A stretch of 64,000 nt of DNA from Vreelandella neptunia (lineage in GTDB: Bacteria; Pseudomonadota; Gammaproteobacteria; Pseudomonadales; Halomonadaceae): NCBI RefSeq assembly GCF_034479615.1, contig NZ_CP140255.1:4588001-4652000 (forward strand), in the 5' to 3' direction. Positions 24,554 through 32,241 of the stretch are shown here, piece after piece (the first letter of the stretch is position 1; the number at the start of each line of letters is the position of its first letter). Below the pieces are notes generated by a model. It saw nothing but the letters and a program-made list of their open reading frames with translations. It was not told where the DNA came from and ran no database searches. Both the position numbers and the translations under genes were made by a program.

Positions 24554-24659
24554 TTACGTCCCTTTTGCCTGCGACATCCCAGCACAGCGATATCGGCGCG
24601 ATTGCTGTTACCATGGCAATGATTCCCCGCCCCACGGCTTGCGTAGCGATTATTCTGCC

Positions 24660-25163
24660 ATGAAGATGACATCAAAACCTGCACACCCGGCGGGCTTTCC
24701 CGCCTTAAGGGTACTGATACTGGTCACTGGCTTGGCGCTAGCGGCCTGCGCGTGGTATGCCTTTTCACATTGGCTACACCGCGACAGTGATGTGACATGG
24801 TTTCCCCCCACTTCAAGCTGCAACCTGCATGCAGAGCCCTGCTCTGCCACTTTGGGCGATAAGGGCCGCATCACGCTCGCGGTTCAAGCAAATGGGCAAA
24901 TCGATGCACTGGAGATATTACCACTGGAAGTAGAAGTCGATGGTGTAACGGCCACCCAGGTCGAAGTAGATTTTATTGGTCGAGATATGGATTTGGGGCT
25001 ACATCGTTTTGCCCTTAGCGCAGGTGCTCCCGGCCATTTTGAAGGTCAAGGCCAAGTGGGCATTTGCACTCAAAACGTTATGCCCTGGCGTGCACGTGTC
25101 ATACTGGAAACCGCAGAAGGCAAGGTAGGCAGTTGGTTCGATTTTGACGTAATTCGGAGTTAA
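24660..25163 (+). CDS. Membrane-anchored periplasmic protein of unknown function, SCO-linked
   Basis: A 167-residue protein. One N-terminal anchor (ALRVLILVTGLALAACAWYAFSHWL) is followed by a beta-rich periplasmic domain with three Cys (two in SSCNLHAEPCSATL, one in VGICTQNVMPW). I do not recognise a named family; the size and topology recall the small FixH/YtkA-like proteins found near cytochrome oxidase and copper-insertion genes. I chose the ATG at 24660 because upstream codons look non-coding and overlap the divergent AEC start. The SCO gene starts 5 bp after its stop, so the two very probably form one operon and work together. Confidence 0.75.
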   Translation: MKMTSKPAHPAGFPALRVLILVTGLALAACAWYAFSHWLHRDSDVTWFPPTSSCNLHAEPCSATLGDKGRITLAVQANGQIDALEILPLEVEVDGVTATQVEVDFIGRDMDLGLHRFALSAGAPGHFEGQGQVGICTQNVMPWRARVILETAEGKVGSWFDFDVIRS

Positions 25164-25168
25164 CGCAT

Positions 25169-25762
25169 ATGGCAAGGAAACCGTTATGGCTAGGCGCGGC
25201 GTTGGTCGCGGTTTTGCTGGTGGTCAGCGGCATAGGCCTCTATCAGTATGCCTTCGCCCCCCAAGAGGGCGAACCGGTAGGAGGCCCAGTTGAACTGCCC
25301 TCTACACAGGGTGATTTCTCGTTAACCCAGTTAGACGACGATCAAGTCGCGATTCTTTCCTTTGGCTACACCTACTGCCCCGATATTTGTCCCATGACCC
25401 AGTCGGTTAAGCGTCAAGCCCTGTCCCAACTCTCCGAAGAGCAGCGCGAGCGGGTAGTGCCAGTGATGATTACCGTTGACCCCGAACGCGACACTATCGC
25501 GCGCATGCAGGAGTACATGGGCTTTTTCGGCGAGGAGTTTATCGGCGCGGTAGGCAGCCAGGAACAGCTTGAAGATGTCGCCTCACGCTATGGGGTGATA
25601 TGGCGGAAAGTCGAAGCGCCGGATTCCGCAATGGACTACACCATTGATCACAGCGCCTCGCTCTTTTTGGTTAATCGCGAGGGCGATATTCTTCAGCGAG
25701 TGCTCTACTCACCGACCCCGCATGGGTTAGTTTCCGCATTAGAGAGCGAACTAGACGGTTAA
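25169..25762 (+). CDS. SCO1/SenC/PrrC-family copper chaperone
   Basis: A 197-residue membrane-anchored thioredoxin-fold protein. After one N-terminal TM (WLGAALVAVLLVVSGIGLYQYA) come the copper-binding motif YTYCPDICPMTQ and the distal His in DYTIDHSASLFLV, the three ligands of SCO proteins. These insert copper into, or reduce the cysteines of, the CuA site of cytochrome c oxidase. It is the second gene of a two-gene unit. No oxidase genes are in the window. Confidence 0.93.
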   Translation: MARKPLWLGAALVAVLLVVSGIGLYQYAFAPQEGEPVGGPVELPSTQGDFSLTQLDDDQVAILSFGYTYCPDICPMTQSVKRQALSQLSEEQRERVVPVMITVDPERDTIARMQEYMGFFGEEFIGAVGSQEQLEDVASRYGVIWRKVEAPDSAMDYTIDHSASLFLVNREGDILQRVLYSPTPHGLVSALESELDG

Positions 25763-25784
25763 GCGCAGTTTCTTCTTAATCGGC

Positions 25785-26882
25785 TTATTCGGGTGCCGCC
25801 TGTAAACGATCCAGCATCGCCAGCAGCGCGCCAATCTGGGTACCGCTACGGGTATCGTGCTGCGGGCTTAACTGCCAGGTACTTTCAGCAAATCCCCACC
25901 AATCCCAGCAGCCCTGCGGGTTCGCCATACTGCTTTCTGCCTGAGGATAGAGGACGATTTGCTGATGCGCTGCCGCCCAGGCATTGAGCCCGGTGTAGCG
26001 TATAAACGTATCGCCAATGGCTTCTGCATTCATTTGGCAGCCGTGGAGCGCCAGCGTTACCGTGCACTCGCCCGCTTCGCAGCCTTCGGGTATAAACACA
26101 TAGCCGGTGTCGGCTAGGCCTTTTACCGCAAATTCAGACTGATCAAACGCGACGAGTTCACCACCTTGCTCACCCTCTTGTTCGCTACTACGCACACCAG
26201 CACCAGAGACTTCCCGTTCGGGGTAGAGCCAATCCAGCATTTCTCCGGCAATATTGTCATCGCAGGATAATAGGAAACTGCCGCCCCCCTGACGACAATC
26301 GCCCCACTCCTGAGGCCCGGGTGCGGCTTCACTGGGCAACCGTATCGGCCAGCCATGTCCCGCATTGTCACTGCGCGCAACGCGTAGCTGATCAGGCGAA
26401 GCAAGCCACTGCTGCCACTGCTCAGCAAGCAGGTCGCCGAGCTGTGGCTCAACCACTTCATCCTCTTCGCCGTGCCATAAGTAGGCCCTAAGCTGGCTAA
26501 GCGCCTCAGCGCTGCCAACCTGTTCAAGCTCAATATAGCGCTGGTGGCGAGCCTCCAATTCATCTAGCGAAGGCAAGCCACGGCGGGTCATCATGCACTG
26601 GTTAAGCGCCAAACTGAGCGAGCCCTGGGCGCAGCTCCAGGGCCCTGCTGCCAGTACACCTAGGCCACTAAACCGCTCGGGCCAAGCTACCGCTAGCTGG
26701 GTCGCCATATAACCACCCGACGATACCCCCACTACGCTGGCCTGCTCACTCGCAGCACTCAGGGCGGGCAAATCCTCAGGCTCACTGTCCGTCTCGGCCT
26801 GAGCTAGCAGCGGCGTGCAAAGACCTAAGCAAACCAGTGCCTGGGCGAGAGAATGCAGGCTAGAAGTGGGGTGTGAGATCAT
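25785..26882 (-). CDS. Secreted PHB-depolymerase-like esterase
   Basis: A 365-residue exported alpha/beta hydrolase. A signal peptide (residues 1-29, ending PLLAQA) is followed by the lipase box VVGVSSGGYMATQLAVAWPERFSGLGVLAAGPW, typical of poly(3-hydroxybutyrate) depolymerases, a DNAGHGWP catalytic-His region and a C-terminal block (LALHGCQMNAEAIGDTFIRYTGLN...CWDWWGF) also found in this family. Whether it acts on PHB, oligomers or another ester is unknown. It is convergent with the SCO gene; the FKBP gene stop is 3 bp upstream of its start, so the two are probably co-transcribed. Confidence 0.85.
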   Translation of the reverse strand: MISHPTSSLHSLAQALVCLGLCTPLLAQAETDSEPEDLPALSAASEQASVVGVSSGGYMATQLAVAWPERFSGLGVLAAGPWSCAQGSLSLALNQCMMTRRGLPSLDELEARHQRYIELEQVGSAEALSQLRAYLWHGEEDEVVEPQLGDLLAEQWQQWLASPDQLRVARSDNAGHGWPIRLPSEAAPGPQEWGDCRQGGGSFLLSCDDNIAGEMLDWLYPEREVSGAGVRSSEQEGEQGGELVAFDQSEFAVKGLADTGYVFIPEGCEAGECTVTLALHGCQMNAEAIGDTFIRYTGLNAWAAAHQQIVLYPQAESSMANPQGCWDWWGFAESTWQLSPQHDTRSGTQIGALLAMLDRLQAAPE

Positions 26883-26885
26883 CGC

Positions 26886-27566
26886 TTATTCGACGCCTAG
26901 CAAATCAACGCGGAAGGTCAGTACTTCGTTAGGCCCGATTGGCCCCTGGCCATTCTCGCCATAAGCAATATCCGCAGGAATATACAGCATCCAGCTATCG
27001 CCAACGCTCATCATCTGCAGCGCTTCCTGCCAACCTTCGATGACCTGATTGGTCTGGAAGCTGACGGATTCACCGCGTTCAAAAGAGCTATCGAAGACCG
27101 TGCCGTCCAACAGCATGCCTTCGTAGTTCACTTCGACGGTATCTTCAGGGCCAGGCGTGGCGCCATCGCCGGATTCAAGCACTTCATACTGAAGGCCAGA
27201 GTCGGTCACGGTCACTTCCTCGCGCTCTGCGTTCTCGGCCAGGAAGGCTTCGCCTTCTTCGAGATTGCTTTGCGCTATCTCTTCAGCTTCGGCTGCACGC
27301 GCTTGCATTGACTGCTCTTGGAACGCCATCAACGCTTCGGTCATCTCTTCTTCACTGAGCGCCAAGTCATTACCTTCAAACACATCGCTCATACCGTCGT
27401 TGAACGCGTCCAAGTCGAGGTCTTCGATGTCGGCCTGCATGCTTTCACCCAAGGTAACACCCAGGCTGTAAGCCAAGCGCTGTTCATCCGTTTCGGGCGC
27501 TGCCGCGGCAAAAGGGGCAACCAAAAGCAAACCTGTCAGAGCCGTGGTAGAGAGCAGTTGTTTCAT
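26886..27566 (-). CDS. Periplasmic FKBP-type peptidyl-prolyl isomerase (FkpA/Mip-like)
   Basis: A 226-residue exported foldase. The signal peptide MKQLLSTTALTGLLLVAPFAAAA is followed by an N-terminal helical dimerisation domain (RLAYSLGVTLGESM...) and the FKBP catalytic domain (VEVNYEGMLLDGTVFDSSFERGESVSF, VIEGWQEALQMMSVGDSWMLYIP, YGENGQGPIGPNEVLTFRVDLL). I chose the ATG at 27566 because it starts the signal peptide. It accelerates proline isomerisation in exported proteins. Confidence 0.94.
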   Translation of the reverse strand: MKQLLSTTALTGLLLVAPFAAAAPETDEQRLAYSLGVTLGESMQADIEDLDLDAFNDGMSDVFEGNDLALSEEEMTEALMAFQEQSMQARAAEAEEIAQSNLEEGEAFLAENAEREEVTVTDSGLQYEVLESGDGATPGPEDTVEVNYEGMLLDGTVFDSSFERGESVSFQTNQVIEGWQEALQMMSVGDSWMLYIPADIAYGENGQGPIGPNEVLTFRVDLLGVE

Positions 27567-27622
27567 GAAAGATCCTTTTTTATAGCGGCGCTGAACGCCA
27601 AACAGTGTCATACAAAGACTAA

Positions 27623-27661
27623 CACCCACCGCCCCGAGCTGCATCTTCGGGGTGGTGGGTG
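27623..27661 (-). terminator. Strong hairpin after teaD, possible terminator
   Basis: A 15-bp stem with one G-U pair (27623-27637 with 27647-27661). It lies between the teaD stop and the FKBP start. Read leftward it is followed by only a weak T-rich stretch (TTAGTCTTTG), so termination may be partial. Confidence 0.5.
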
Positions 27662-27699
27662 CCAATAAGACCACAAAATGAGCGAGAGGTTTAGCGGAT

Positions 27700-28143
27700 T
27701 TAGACCACCAGAGTAGGGCAGTGCGCCGCGCCCGCCACCCGCTGAGAAACGCTGCCTAGCAGCGGGTTCTTTTCGCCATTGGTGCCCTGGGCGCCAATCA
27801 CGATCAGATCGCACTCTCGCTTACGGGCAAAGCGCACAATGATGCGCGAAGGCCGCCCGCCCTTCACAAAAGCACGCACACGGGCACTGTCAGCGCCCAG
27901 CTCGATCGCATGGGATTTCGCATGCACGGCGATCTCAGTGGCATACTCTTTTAACGCATCGTCAGGAATATCCAGCTGGTTGGGCCGCACCATAGAGAGC
28001 GAAGCTTCCAGCAGGCTATGGTGTTTAAACACGCACAGCAGATAGAGCTCAGCGCCGGTTAGCATTTGCAAACCCACCGCCTTTTCCAGCGCCCTTAAGG
28101 CACCTTTAGAACCATCCACCGGGACTAAAATGCGATTAAACAT
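27700..28143 (-). CDS. teaD: Universal stress protein of the ectoine transporter operon
   Basis: A 147-residue UspA-type protein with the N-terminal strand MFNRILVPVDGSKGALRALEKAV and the ATP-binding loop VIGAQGTNGEKNPLLGSVSQRV (G2xG9xG(S/T)). It directly follows teaC, the position of teaD in Halomonas elongata, where TeaD is an ATP-binding negative modulator of the TeaABC transporter. The spacing (21 bp) and good ribosome site AGGAG support co-transcription. Confidence 0.92.
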   Translation of the reverse strand: MFNRILVPVDGSKGALRALEKAVGLQMLTGAELYLLCVFKHHSLLEASLSMVRPNQLDIPDDALKEYATEIAVHAKSHAIELGADSARVRAFVKGGRPSRIIVRFARKRECDLIVIGAQGTNGEKNPLLGSVSQRVAGAAHCPTLVV

Positions 28144-28164
28144 TCGCGTACTCCTTGTGGCTGT

Positions 28165-29448
28165 TTAGCGGAAGGCAACATCACGCAGGAACAGCGCAAT
28201 TTGCGGAAACATGATCAGCAGAGCGGCCGCTAAAATCAGCATGAAAATAAACGGTGGAGTGCCTTTGATCACGTCCCAATAGGGGCGCTTGAAAATCGCA
28301 ATAGCCGTGAAAATATCACACCCAAAGGGCGGGGTTGCCGAGCCTATCGCTACCTGCAGGGTAATCAAAATACCTACCAGCACAGGATCCAGGCCCGTCG
28401 CCGCAATGGCGGGCGCGAAGATGGGCGTTAGCACCAGAATGACCACAATTGGATCAACAAACATACAGGCCACAAAGAAGGAGATACAGATGGCAATCAA
28501 TACGCCCGTTGGGCCAGCTTCATTGACACCCACTGCCTCCAGAATCATTTGGGGGATCTGGGCAAACGAGATAATCCACGAGAAGCCATTACCCACCGCG
28601 ACTAGGATAAATACCACGGCGGTAATCAAGCCGGTAGATTTGGCGATGGCATAAATGTCGTTCATCTTAAGCGAACGGAAGACCACAAACTCAAGCAAAA
28701 TGGCATACAGTACACAGGCTGCAGCGGCTTCCGTCGGGCTGAAGATACCGCCATAAATGCCACCAACGATAATGACCGGAAAGCCGAGCGGCCAAAGAGC
28801 CTGCCGAACCGCGACTGCACGCTCTTTCCAGCTAGATTTTGCTTCAGTAGGTACGTCTTTCACGATGGCGTAGATAATGCAATAAATCGAGAACATGCAC
28901 AGGATCATTAGCCCTGGGCCAATCCCAGCAATAAATAGCTCGCCGATAGAGGTGCCCGAGATAACGCCATAAATAATCATGCCGATACTGGGCGGTATCA
29001 AGAACGCTATATCGCTGGCATTGATGATCAGCGCCAGCGTGAAAGAGTCCGAGTAGCCCGCTTTAAGCATTTTCGGACGCAGCGGTGAACCAACGGCAAC
29101 CACGGTCGCCTGAGTAGAGCCAGATACGGCGCCAAACAGTGTACAAGATGCCGCAGTGCTCACCGCCAAGCCGCCTTTAATATGGCCGATAAACGCCATC
29201 ACCATATCAATCAATCGGTTAGCAGACTGCCCGCGGGTCATGATGTCAGCGGCAAGGATAAACATAGGAACCGCAATCAGTGAGGCTGGGCGTATACCCG
29301 CCATCATTTGCTGGATCAGTGTATCCATCTGGCCGAAGCCGTTAAACATCATATAGAAGCCGATTACCGCAGCGGTAATCAGCGGAATCATCATTGGAAA
29401 GCCCAGCAGCAGCAGGGCAATCATAGTGGAGACCATTATTGTCGTCAT
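28165..29448 (-). CDS. teaC: Ectoine TRAP transporter, large membrane subunit
   Basis: The 427-residue DctM-type protein has about 12 hydrophobic segments and forms the sodium-coupled translocation path. Family features include ASCTLFGAVSGSTQATVVAVGSP near the middle of the N-half and the conserved GIFSPTEAAAACVLYA and QVAIGSATPPFGCDIF. Its neighbours, a TeaA-like binding protein and a USP, identify it as the ectoine/hydroxyectoine system. It lies 30 bp downstream of teaB. Confidence 0.93.
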   Translation of the reverse strand: MTTIMVSTMIALLLLGFPMMIPLITAAVIGFYMMFNGFGQMDTLIQQMMAGIRPASLIAVPMFILAADIMTRGQSANRLIDMVMAFIGHIKGGLAVSTAASCTLFGAVSGSTQATVVAVGSPLRPKMLKAGYSDSFTLALIINASDIAFLIPPSIGMIIYGVISGTSIGELFIAGIGPGLMILCMFSIYCIIYAIVKDVPTEAKSSWKERAVAVRQALWPLGFPVIIVGGIYGGIFSPTEAAAACVLYAILLEFVVFRSLKMNDIYAIAKSTGLITAVVFILVAVGNGFSWIISFAQIPQMILEAVGVNEAGPTGVLIAICISFFVACMFVDPIVVILVLTPIFAPAIAATGLDPVLVGILITLQVAIGSATPPFGCDIFTAIAIFKRPYWDVIKGTPPFIFMLILAAALLIMFPQIALFLRDVAFR

Positions 29449-29478
29449 AGCTATTCCCCTAGAGTGCAGTGCTCTGCA

Positions 29479-30057
29479 TCAGACTTCAGTTTCGGTGTCT
29501 TTGTAACCATCCACCACACCCGTGGAGAGATACACGTCGTGAGAGGTGAAGTTTTTAACGGCGGTCAGCAGGTATTGAATACCGGTAATCAAAAAGCCCA
29601 TCGGCACCCATAGGTAGATAATCCAGATCGGCAAGCCCATGGAGGGCAACACCCTGCCTTTGCTATGCAGATCAACAATATAAACCACCGAATAATAGAG
29701 CAGGAAAAACATCACAAGCGATGTGAACAGCGCGATGCAGATCATTAGCACTCTGCGCCCACCTACCGGTAGCGCATCGTAGATAGCCGACATGCGAATA
29801 TGACGGCCGTGGCGCGCGGCATAACCAATACCCGCAAAGGTAATCATGATGATTAAAATGCGGTTTAGCTCACCGGAAAACATGATGCTATTGCCAAATA
29901 CAAAGCGGGCAACCACGTTGGTGACCGTATTCAGCGCCATTAGCAAAACACCCATCGCGAGAATCACGGCTTCTATTTTGCTAATTGCAGTGTCGATCAC
30001 GCCTAGTACCCCCGGCAAGCCGGAGCGGTAACTCTTTTCCATCTCTTCATCGGTCAT
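29479..30057 (-). CDS. teaB: Ectoine TRAP transporter, small membrane subunit
   Basis: A 192-residue DctQ-type protein with four hydrophobic segments; the conserved pattern MFSGELNRILIIMITFAGIGYAARHGRHIRM spans the second and third. I chose the ATG at 30057, preceded by AAGGAG, over an upstream start adding 11 residues. It bridges the binding protein and TeaC. It is separated from teaA by a 307-bp gap containing a terminator. Confidence 0.93.
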   Translation of the reverse strand: MTDEEMEKSYRSGLPGVLGVIDTAISKIEAVILAMGVLLMALNTVTNVVARFVFGNSIMFSGELNRILIIMITFAGIGYAARHGRHIRMSAIYDALPVGGRRVLMICIALFTSLVMFFLLYYSVVYIVDLHSKGRVLPSMGLPIWIIYLWVPMGFLITGIQYLLTAVKNFTSHDVYLSTGVVDGYKDTETEV

Positions 30058-30364
30058 GGCCGGACTCCTTTTGAACGGCTCTAACGGCAACAGTTACGTG
30101 CCGTAGGCACAATACACAGCGTTGTTCCTCTTCCATCTAGTCCGAACCTATCAAGCCCAGACCTACCTCGTGCCGAGGCGAACAGCTAACCCAAGCGTAA
30201 CGGCATGCCGCTGCCGACGGTTCAACGCTAGATGCACGTAACCCAACGACAACATGGTTAGCCCCCAGCCGAGTAGCATCCACCTAACCGCCGCAAAACA
30301 AAAAGGGGCAGCCTTTGCTGCCCCTTGTTTAATCAACCATTCGCCAATGCGGCTTTAAGGATGA
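30058..30364 (-). other. Intergenic region between teaA and teaB
   Basis: This 307-bp stretch has no ORF. It holds the terminator just after teaA (30294-30326) and about 230 bp of further leader before teaB. It may carry a second promoter for teaBCD, which I could not place confidently. Confidence 0.5.
30294..30326 (-). terminator. Terminator/attenuator after teaA
   Basis: AAGGGGCAGC (30303-30312) and GCTGCCCCTT (30317-30326) form a perfect 10-bp stem with a 4-nt loop; read leftward it runs into TTTTTGTTTT. It lies inside the teaA-teaB gap, so it probably lowers teaBC expression relative to the abundant binding protein. Confidence 0.85.
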
Positions 30365-31411
30365 TTACTCGTTGGTTACGGCTTCAAGGTCAGCTTTAAA
30401 CTGCTCGAGTAGCTCTTCACCATCCTCACCGGTCATTTCCAGGAAGGCTTCTTCAACCTGCGGGGCACGATCACGGAAAGCTTGAATTTGCTCTTCGTCA
30501 AGACGTGTCACCGTCACTTCATCAGAGGCTTCCTGAATTTTCGCTAGTGACTCTTCAGCTAGGCCTTTGATATGTTCAATAGTGTGGTCATAAGCGGCTT
30601 CAGAGGCTTCCTGTACTAGCTCTTGATCTTCTTCAGACAAACCTTCATAGAAGTCCTGGTTGGCCATCATCGCAGTAGTGAACCAGCCGTGGCCGGTAAA
30701 GGTCAGGTGCGGAGACACTTCGTACAAACCGCCAGACTCGATCCAGAAAATCGGGTTCTCTTGACCATCGATAATGCCGGTCTGCAGACCACCATAGACT
30801 TCACCCCAAGGCAGCGGGGTTGGCGTCGCACCAAAGGCGTCATAGGTCTCTGTCAGGAGCGGGTTGGTCATGGTACGAATTTTTTTGTTATCCAGCTCCT
30901 CCGGCGATGAGAACGGCTCATTGGTTGTAATAACCATTTCGCCTTCAGGATACATCTTCAGCAGCTCTAGGCCTTGCTCGGCGTAAAGCTCAGGGAACAT
31001 CTCGTTGATGGCCTTACTTTCGTCGAAGAACTCCAGGACGGTTTCTTCGTCAGTCGGCAGCAAGTAAGGAATGAAGAAAATTTGCGCTTCCGGAATAAGC
31101 GCCCCGGTAAAACCGGGCGACTGGTTTACAAACTGCAGAATACCGTTCTGGGTCTGCTCCATGATGTCATCAGACTCACCCAGCTCACCAAAGCGGTAAA
31201 CTTGTACAGTGTGGTCTGAGTTCTCTTCAATATACTCTTTAAAAGCGTAGGCAAAGACGTCTTGAACGTCGCCTTCATACTCTTCGTGAGCGTAGCGCCA
31301 GTTATCTGCTTGAGCAGCGGCGCTGAGACCAAACAGCAGTGCACCTACACTGGCCGTGGTCAATAACTTTGTCGTTACAGAACGAGTAGAAACGGATTTG
31401 CTTGCCTTCAT
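30365..31411 (-). CDS. teaA: Ectoine/hydroxyectoine-binding TRAP protein
   Basis: The 348-residue periplasmic DctP-type protein captures ectoine for TeaBC. The mature N-terminus DNWRYAHEEYEGDVQDVFA and long stretches such as ESDDIMEQTQNGILQFVNQS, NKKIRTMTNPLL and PLPWGEVYGGLQTGIIDGQ match what I recall of H. elongata TeaA almost residue for residue. The signal peptide includes LLTTASVGALLFGLSAAAQA. I chose the ATG at 31411 after AAGGGGAA; the upstream in-frame start is 15 codons earlier. It is the first gene of the tea operon, with its own terminator. Confidence 0.96.
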   Translation of the reverse strand: MKASKSVSTRSVTTKLLTTASVGALLFGLSAAAQADNWRYAHEEYEGDVQDVFAYAFKEYIEENSDHTVQVYRFGELGESDDIMEQTQNGILQFVNQSPGFTGALIPEAQIFFIPYLLPTDEETVLEFFDESKAINEMFPELYAEQGLELLKMYPEGEMVITTNEPFSSPEELDNKKIRTMTNPLLTETYDAFGATPTPLPWGEVYGGLQTGIIDGQENPIFWIESGGLYEVSPHLTFTGHGWFTTAMMANQDFYEGLSEEDQELVQEASEAAYDHTIEHIKGLAEESLAKIQEASDEVTVTRLDEEQIQAFRDRAPQVEEAFLEMTGEDGEELLEQFKADLEAVTNE

Positions 31412-31624
31412 GCGTTGTTCCCCTTGCAGTGGTAAGCGCGCTGTACGAATGCGCAACGACCTAATTTTGAAAACCCAATTGTCTAAATTTAGGTCAGCTC
31501 CGCATTTATCAACACGAGCGTGTTATTCGCCAACGGGTATTCGCTTGCAGGACAATGATGCTGTTTATACTGCATGTCAGCGGGCGAATAACGCTAGGTA
31601 TTTCAAAAACAGCTTAATTTCAGG

Positions 31625-32212
31625 CTAGCGCGGTACTTGGTGAGGGTCAAGCGGGCAAGTAAGCGTTTGTAGCGTAGGGAGCCATATATTCTGCTCTTCC
31701 AAACCGCCGCCAGAGCACTGATCATTTTGGGTAGAAAACAGCTGATTTCGCAACCACTTAGCCGCATCTAACGACATTTCGGCAACGTTCGCCACACGTT
31801 GCTCTTCTCCGGAAGCTTCCCATACCCACGCTTGCCAACGTTGAAGGTTCTCACGCTCAGCCATCAACTCCGCCCGTTTAATAGTCTCGCGCAGCGCCGC
31901 TATGGACTCGCTTTCCGCCGCAGAGGCTTTTAAATCACGCCGTAACCCGCGCAATATCTCCGTCACATGGCACTGCCAAAGACGTCGCTGCTCACGCTGG
32001 CGAGCAACCGCTTTAGGCATGGCTTCCAAGCCACAGGAGTAGAGCCAGCAGTGAAACAGCACTTCGCAAACATCCAGTCCGGCTTTCTCTTGCAGCGTCA
32101 GGCAGGCCGCCTCAACGCCGGGCTCGGCGTAGAGCGCCAGTGCAAAATCCCACAAGGGTGTCTGCTGTAGGCGCTGCAATCGGGTAGAATCAAGCGTAAT
32201 AGAATCTCGCAT
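31625..32212 (-). CDS. TIGR02444-family protein of unknown function
   Basis: A 195-residue, mostly helical protein. The start PLWDFALALYAEPGVEAACLTLQEKAGLDVCEVLFHCWL is the recognisable core of the TIGR02444/DUF2390 family, found near the ABC-F gene in other gammaproteobacteria. No function is established. I chose the ATG at 32212 over one 13 codons upstream that would overlap the ABC-F leader. It is divergent from the ABC-F gene with 29 bp between starts. Confidence 0.82.
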   Translation of the reverse strand: MRDSITLDSTRLQRLQQTPLWDFALALYAEPGVEAACLTLQEKAGLDVCEVLFHCWLYSCGLEAMPKAVARQREQRRLWQCHVTEILRGLRRDLKASAAESESIAALRETIKRAELMAERENLQRWQAWVWEASGEEQRVANVAEMSLDAAKWLRNQLFSTQNDQCSGGGLEEQNIWLPTLQTLTCPLDPHQVPR

Positions 32213-32241
32213 CAAATGACCCACTTTCTTCGGGAGAAGGC

